Of a stretch of 37,649 bases of DNA, positions 35,207 to 37,649 are shown piece by piece. Numbering within the stretch: the stretch's first letter is position 1; the number at the start of each line of letters is the position of its first letter. The notes under the pieces were generated by a model, which saw only the letters and a program-made list of their open reading frames with translations, was not told where the DNA came from and ran no database searches. Both the position numbers and the translations under genes were made by a program. Origin of the DNA: an uncultured Bacteroidota bacterium (GTDB lineage Bacteria; Bacteroidota; Bacteroidia; AKYH767-A; 2013-40CM-41-45); contig CALMQM010000096.1 in the NCBI GenBank assembly GCA_937871435.1, positions 1 to 37,649 of the forward strand. Direction: 5' to 3'.

Positions 35207-35857
35207 GTGCAAAAATCTCTGAAATACGATTACATAGTCATTGAAGGAAATATCGGAACCGGGAAAACATCCCTGGCGTCAAGGATAGCGGAGGATTTTA
35301 GCACCCGATTGGTACTGGAAAGATTTGCTGACAATCCCTTTCTTCCTCTGTTTTATGAAAACTCCAACCGTTATGCTTTTCCACTGGAGTTGTCTTTCCT
35401 TGCCGATCGGTACCAACAACTTAATGATGAATTGGCACCACAGGAACTTTTCAGACAACAAACGGTTTCTGATTACATTCTTAGCAAGTCTCTGATTTTT
35501 GCCAGTATTACTCTAAAAGATGCCGAATTTCAATTGTATCAGCGTCTTTTTCAGATCATAAATCCACATCTTCCCAAACCGGATTTATTGGTGTATTTGC
35601 ATAAAGATGTTAAAAATCTGAAAACAAATATCCGTAAGAGAGGACGCGATTATGAGCAAAATATAGAGGACGATTACCTTTTTAAGCTGGAAAGGGGATA
35701 TTGGGACTTTTTCAAACAACAAAGTGGAATCCGCATCCTTGTACTTGATACCAATGAAGTCGATTTTGTTGGAAATCAGAACGATTATCAGGAAATTCTG
35801 GGCCTCCTTGACAAGGATTATGAGCCCGGAATTCATCGGGTGATTCTTCGGCAATAG
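35207..35857 (+). CDS. Deoxynucleoside kinase (deoxyadenosine/deoxyguanosine kinase family)
   Basis: A 216-residue deoxynucleoside kinase. The P-loop GNIGTGKTSLA is at about residues 14-24; then ERFADNPFLPLFYEN, FLADRYQQL, and a LID-like RKRGRDYEQNI that contacts phosphate. These are typical of the bacterial dAK/dGK group, which phosphorylates purine (or several) deoxynucleosides for dNTP salvage; base preference cannot be read here. It begins with GTG at 35207, as no ATG occurs in the N-terminal part. It lies 73 bases after folK. TAATTTTC (35185-35192), one base from the -7 consensus, is 14 bases upstream of the start and could give it a separate promoter. Confidence 0.9.
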   Translation: MQKSLKYDYIVIEGNIGTGKTSLASRIAEDFSTRLVLERFADNPFLPLFYENSNRYAFPLELSFLADRYQQLNDELAPQELFRQQTVSDYILSKSLIFASITLKDAEFQLYQRLFQIINPHLPKPDLLVYLHKDVKNLKTNIRKRGRDYEQNIEDDYLFKLERGYWDFFKQQSGIRILVLDTNEVDFVGNQNDYQEILGLLDKDYEPGIHRVILRQ

Positions 35858-35890
35858 TGGCTGAATCCCGCATCCACAGCCAATTATAGC

Positions 35891-35920
35891 TTGTTTTGTA
35901 AGGTAGAAATGATAATTTTG
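35891..35920 (+). promoter_or_regulatory. Promoter of the OmpA-family gene (TTG-N19-TAATTTTG)
   Basis: TTG at 35891-35893 and TAATTTTG at 35913-35920 are 19 bases apart, the full consensus pattern. The leader to ATG 35975 would be about 50 bases. An in-frame extension from 35891 would start inside this promoter and is rejected. Confidence 0.7.
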
Positions 35921-35974
35921 CAACTTACCCGGCTTGCTCCCGTTTGGATATTACAGAATCAAAATCATTTTATC

Positions 35975-37444
35975 ATGAGAATCTTTACCCGCTTGTTAAC
36001 GTTCGCCATATGCTTCGGTTTATTTGCCGGTGCAAATGCGCAATCTGTTCAACGCGACAGTATGCACGTGGATATAAAAAGTGGCAAAATGCCGCGTTCA
36101 AGAGAATTCAATACCTGGGATTTTTCTTTGCATGGAGGTATTTGTATACCAAACACTGACATCGCTTCAAGCGATCTGAATGGAAGTAATGCCAAGCAAC
36201 ATCTGGGATATGGATTGAGTGTGACGAAATTTATTTCCCACACTTTCGCTCTGCAGGCGCAATTTGTTCGTGCAAAACTCGAAGGTGAAGACAGCAACAA
36301 ACCATTGTACAGATTTACTACCGATATTGATTATGACATTTCATTGAATGCATTGTTCCAGTTTGGTAATGTGGCATTCCTGAAACGCACACCGAATCTT
36401 GCTTTCTATGGATACGTCGGAATCGGAATGATCAAATTCAGTCCTACTACTTCCAAAGATGGCGGATTGACTTATGGAAATTATTATGTACAGGATGGTC
36501 GACTGGATCAGGTCGATTATCAAAATACTTCTGAGCTTGTAATTCCGATTGGTGTTGGTTTGAAATACCGTTTGTCAAAGAATTTTTCTCTCAGTGCTGA
36601 ATACAGTTTGCGTACAACCAATTCCGATAAACTGGATGGCTGGTATCGTTTGTTATCTGAAAATGATAATTACAATTATTTCAACCTGGGATTGACATAT
36701 CACTTCGGTGCGAAAGACAAAGTAATCGAGTGGGTGAATCCGCTTTCTACCATCTATGCTGATCTCTACGATATGAAAGATCGTGTGGATATGCTGAGTG
36801 GTGATAAAGATAAAGACGGCGTTGCCGATATGTTCGATAAAGAACCGGATACTCCTGAAGGAGCAAAAGTTTATGGTGACGGTACTTCAGTGGATACTGA
36901 TGGCGACGGTGTTCCGGATGTAAAAGACTCTGAACCTTTCTCAGCCAAAGGAGCCAAAGTGGATGCCAATGGTCATGAGATTGATACTGACGGCGACGGA
37001 ATTCCAGACAGCCGCGACCTCGAGCCGACTACTGCTAAAGGAAGTCTGGTTACCAATACAGGAGTTACTATTCCTACCGGTCCGGCCAACAAAGGTGGTG
37101 CAAGTTCTATCCTTGCCGCCAACGGATATTTGCCTTCAATTTTCTTTGATCTGAATAGTTCTGTCATCGCTCCGAAATACAATGAAACACTTGCTTCCAT
37201 TGCTCTTGTGATGCGCAACAATCCGGATATTAAATTTGATATCAGTGGTAACTGCGATTCACGCGCGAGTGATGATTACAATGTGAAACTCGGAAAACGC
37301 CGCGCTGAAGCAGTGAAAAATCACCTTGTGAAAAAATACAATATCGACGCAAGCCGTTTGAACATCACTTCACTTGGAAAGAAAGAACCAATCACAAAAG
37401 ATCACCCGATGAATCGTCGTGTTGACTTCAAAGTTTCTGAATAA
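35975..37444 (+). CDS. OmpA-family outer membrane protein with TSP3-type calcium repeats
   Basis: A 489-residue outer membrane protein. Residues 1-22 are a signal peptide (cleavage near ANA|Q). Residues about 45-250 are an eight-stranded-type beta-barrel with alternating hydrophobic strands ending GLTYHFGA. A linker (about 270-350) carries thrombospondin type 3-like calcium loops: DKDKDGVADMFD, DTDGDGVPDVKD and DTDGDGIPDSRD. The C-terminal OmpA domain (about 385-489) has LNSSVIAPKYNETL, GNCDSRASDDYNVKLGKRRAEAVKNHL (with the Asp and Arg that bind diaminopimelate) and NRRVDF, anchoring the barrel to peptidoglycan. The role is envelope structure and perhaps porin activity. Own promoter and terminator, so monocistronic. 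Confidence 0.92.
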   Translation: MRIFTRLLTFAICFGLFAGANAQSVQRDSMHVDIKSGKMPRSREFNTWDFSLHGGICIPNTDIASSDLNGSNAKQHLGYGLSVTKFISHTFALQAQFVRAKLEGEDSNKPLYRFTTDIDYDISLNALFQFGNVAFLKRTPNLAFYGYVGIGMIKFSPTTSKDGGLTYGNYYVQDGRLDQVDYQNTSELVIPIGVGLKYRLSKNFSLSAEYSLRTTNSDKLDGWYRLLSENDNYNYFNLGLTYHFGAKDKVIEWVNPLSTIYADLYDMKDRVDMLSGDKDKDGVADMFDKEPDTPEGAKVYGDGTSVDTDGDGVPDVKDSEPFSAKGAKVDANGHEIDTDGDGIPDSRDLEPTTAKGSLVTNTGVTIPTGPANKGGASSILAANGYLPSIFFDLNSSVIAPKYNETLASIALVMRNNPDIKFDISGNCDSRASDDYNVKLGKRRAEAVKNHLVKKYNIDASRLNITSLGKKEPITKDHPMNRRVDFKVSE

Positions 37445-37466
37445 ATTTTTTACGAAAGTATAATGA

Positions 37467-37498
37467 GAGGGAGTCTGTTGAGGGCTCCCTTTTTTTTT
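37467..37498 (+). terminator. Rho-independent terminator after the OmpA-family gene
   Basis: AGGGAG (37468-37473) and CTCCCT (37485-37490) pair around an 11-base loop, followed by a run of eight T (37491-37498). It starts 23 bases after the stop. Confidence 0.85.
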
Positions 37499-37500
37499 GG

Positions 37501-37556
37501 TTGTTGGTTGATGGTTGATGGTTGTTGGTTTCGTGTTTCGGGTTTCGTGTTTCGTG
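37501..37556. repeat. Eight in-register heptanucleotide repeats (TTGWTGG and TTTCGKG families)
   Basis: The tract reads as eight consecutive 7-base units: TTGTTGG, TTGATGG, TTGATGG, TTGTTGG, TTTCGTG, TTTCGGG, TTTCGTG, TTTCGTG. The two sequence families share one register, and it follows the terminator's T-run almost directly. Reverse-strand translation gives a frame (from 37588) that is repeat-encoded and not a gene. Confidence 0.9.
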
Positions 37557-37587
37557 TGGTATGCAGTTGTTAGGCCAAAGTCCCTCA

Positions 37588-37649
37588 TACCTAGTACCTA
37601 ATACCTAATACCTAATACCTAATACCTAATACCTAATACCTAATACCTA
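37588..37649. repeat. Tandem TACCTAA heptanucleotide array reaching the window edge
   Basis: Eight full 7-base units and a partial one run to the last base; the first unit is TACCTAG, the rest TACCTAA. It is separated from the first heptamer tract by 31 non-repeated bases. The true length is unknown because the window ends inside the array. Confidence 0.95.

Noticed and set aside
37370-37588. Reverse-strand reading frame of 72 codons through the heptamer tract
   Set aside because: Its coding character comes only from the 7-base repeats and the antisense of the OmpA domain; it crosses the terminator. A false gene.
37588-37649. TACCTAA array read on the other strand (TTAGGTA) resembles a telomere-type repeat
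   Set aside because: All neighbouring genes are typical bacterial core genes, the unit is not a known telomere sequence, and other 7-base families lie next to it. Slippage-type tandem repeats explain it better than a linear chromosome end.

Overview
The window is a stretch of bacterial chromosome from a member of the Bacteroidota; the order cannot be fixed from the sequence alone. Four things support this: three secreted proteins with type A C-terminal sorting domains of the type IX secretion system (T9SS), a fused SecD-SecF protein, a pdhA-pdhC pair without pdhB, and repeated TAnnTTTG promoter boxes a short way upstream of start codons that lack clear Shine-Dalgarno sequences. I see no rRNA, tRNA, insertion sequence, prophage or CRISPR array.

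Region 1 (1-6038, minus strand) is a nucleotide-sugar operon transcribed wbpE-like, ugd, uxs, wbpD-like, wbpB-like, wbpA-like, the last gene running off the left edge. The four wbp-like enzymes are the set that turns UDP-GlcNAc into UDP-2,3-diacetamido-2,3-dideoxy-glucuronic acid. Ugd and UXS turn UDP-glucose into UDP-glucuronate and UDP-xylose. The operon therefore makes precursors for a surface polysaccharide or a glycan; transferases and export genes are probably outside the window.

Region 2 (6240-8579, plus) holds pyruvate dehydrogenase E1 alpha and E2. Region 3 (8614-13647, minus) holds two T9SS cargo proteins separated by a strong hairpin terminator. Region 4 (13783-19805) is housekeeping: rhomboid protease, recG, pheT, yajQ. 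Region 5 (20024-23732) has a third T9SS cargo protein with FG-GAP/VCBS repeats and a YdhS-like FAD/NAD(P) protein. Region 6 (24018-30841) has aconitase, a 940-base gap with two possible single-span membrane microproteins, secDF and tatA. Region 7 (30891-35857) has a PolX-like PHP protein behind sppA on the minus strand, divergent from folK and a deoxynucleoside kinase. Region 8 (35975-37649) is an OmpA-family porin-like protein with calcium-binding TSP3 repeats, its terminator, then arrays of 7-base repeats that reach the right edge.

Most genes are ordinary core functions. The observations most worth a second look are a PolX homologue that appears to have lost two of three polymerase carboxylates while keeping an intact PHP nuclease site, the three-family heptanucleotide repeat tract at the right edge, the interleaving of two UDP-sugar pathways in one operon, and the microprotein candidates upstream of secDF. 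I did not find a clearly new multi-gene system.
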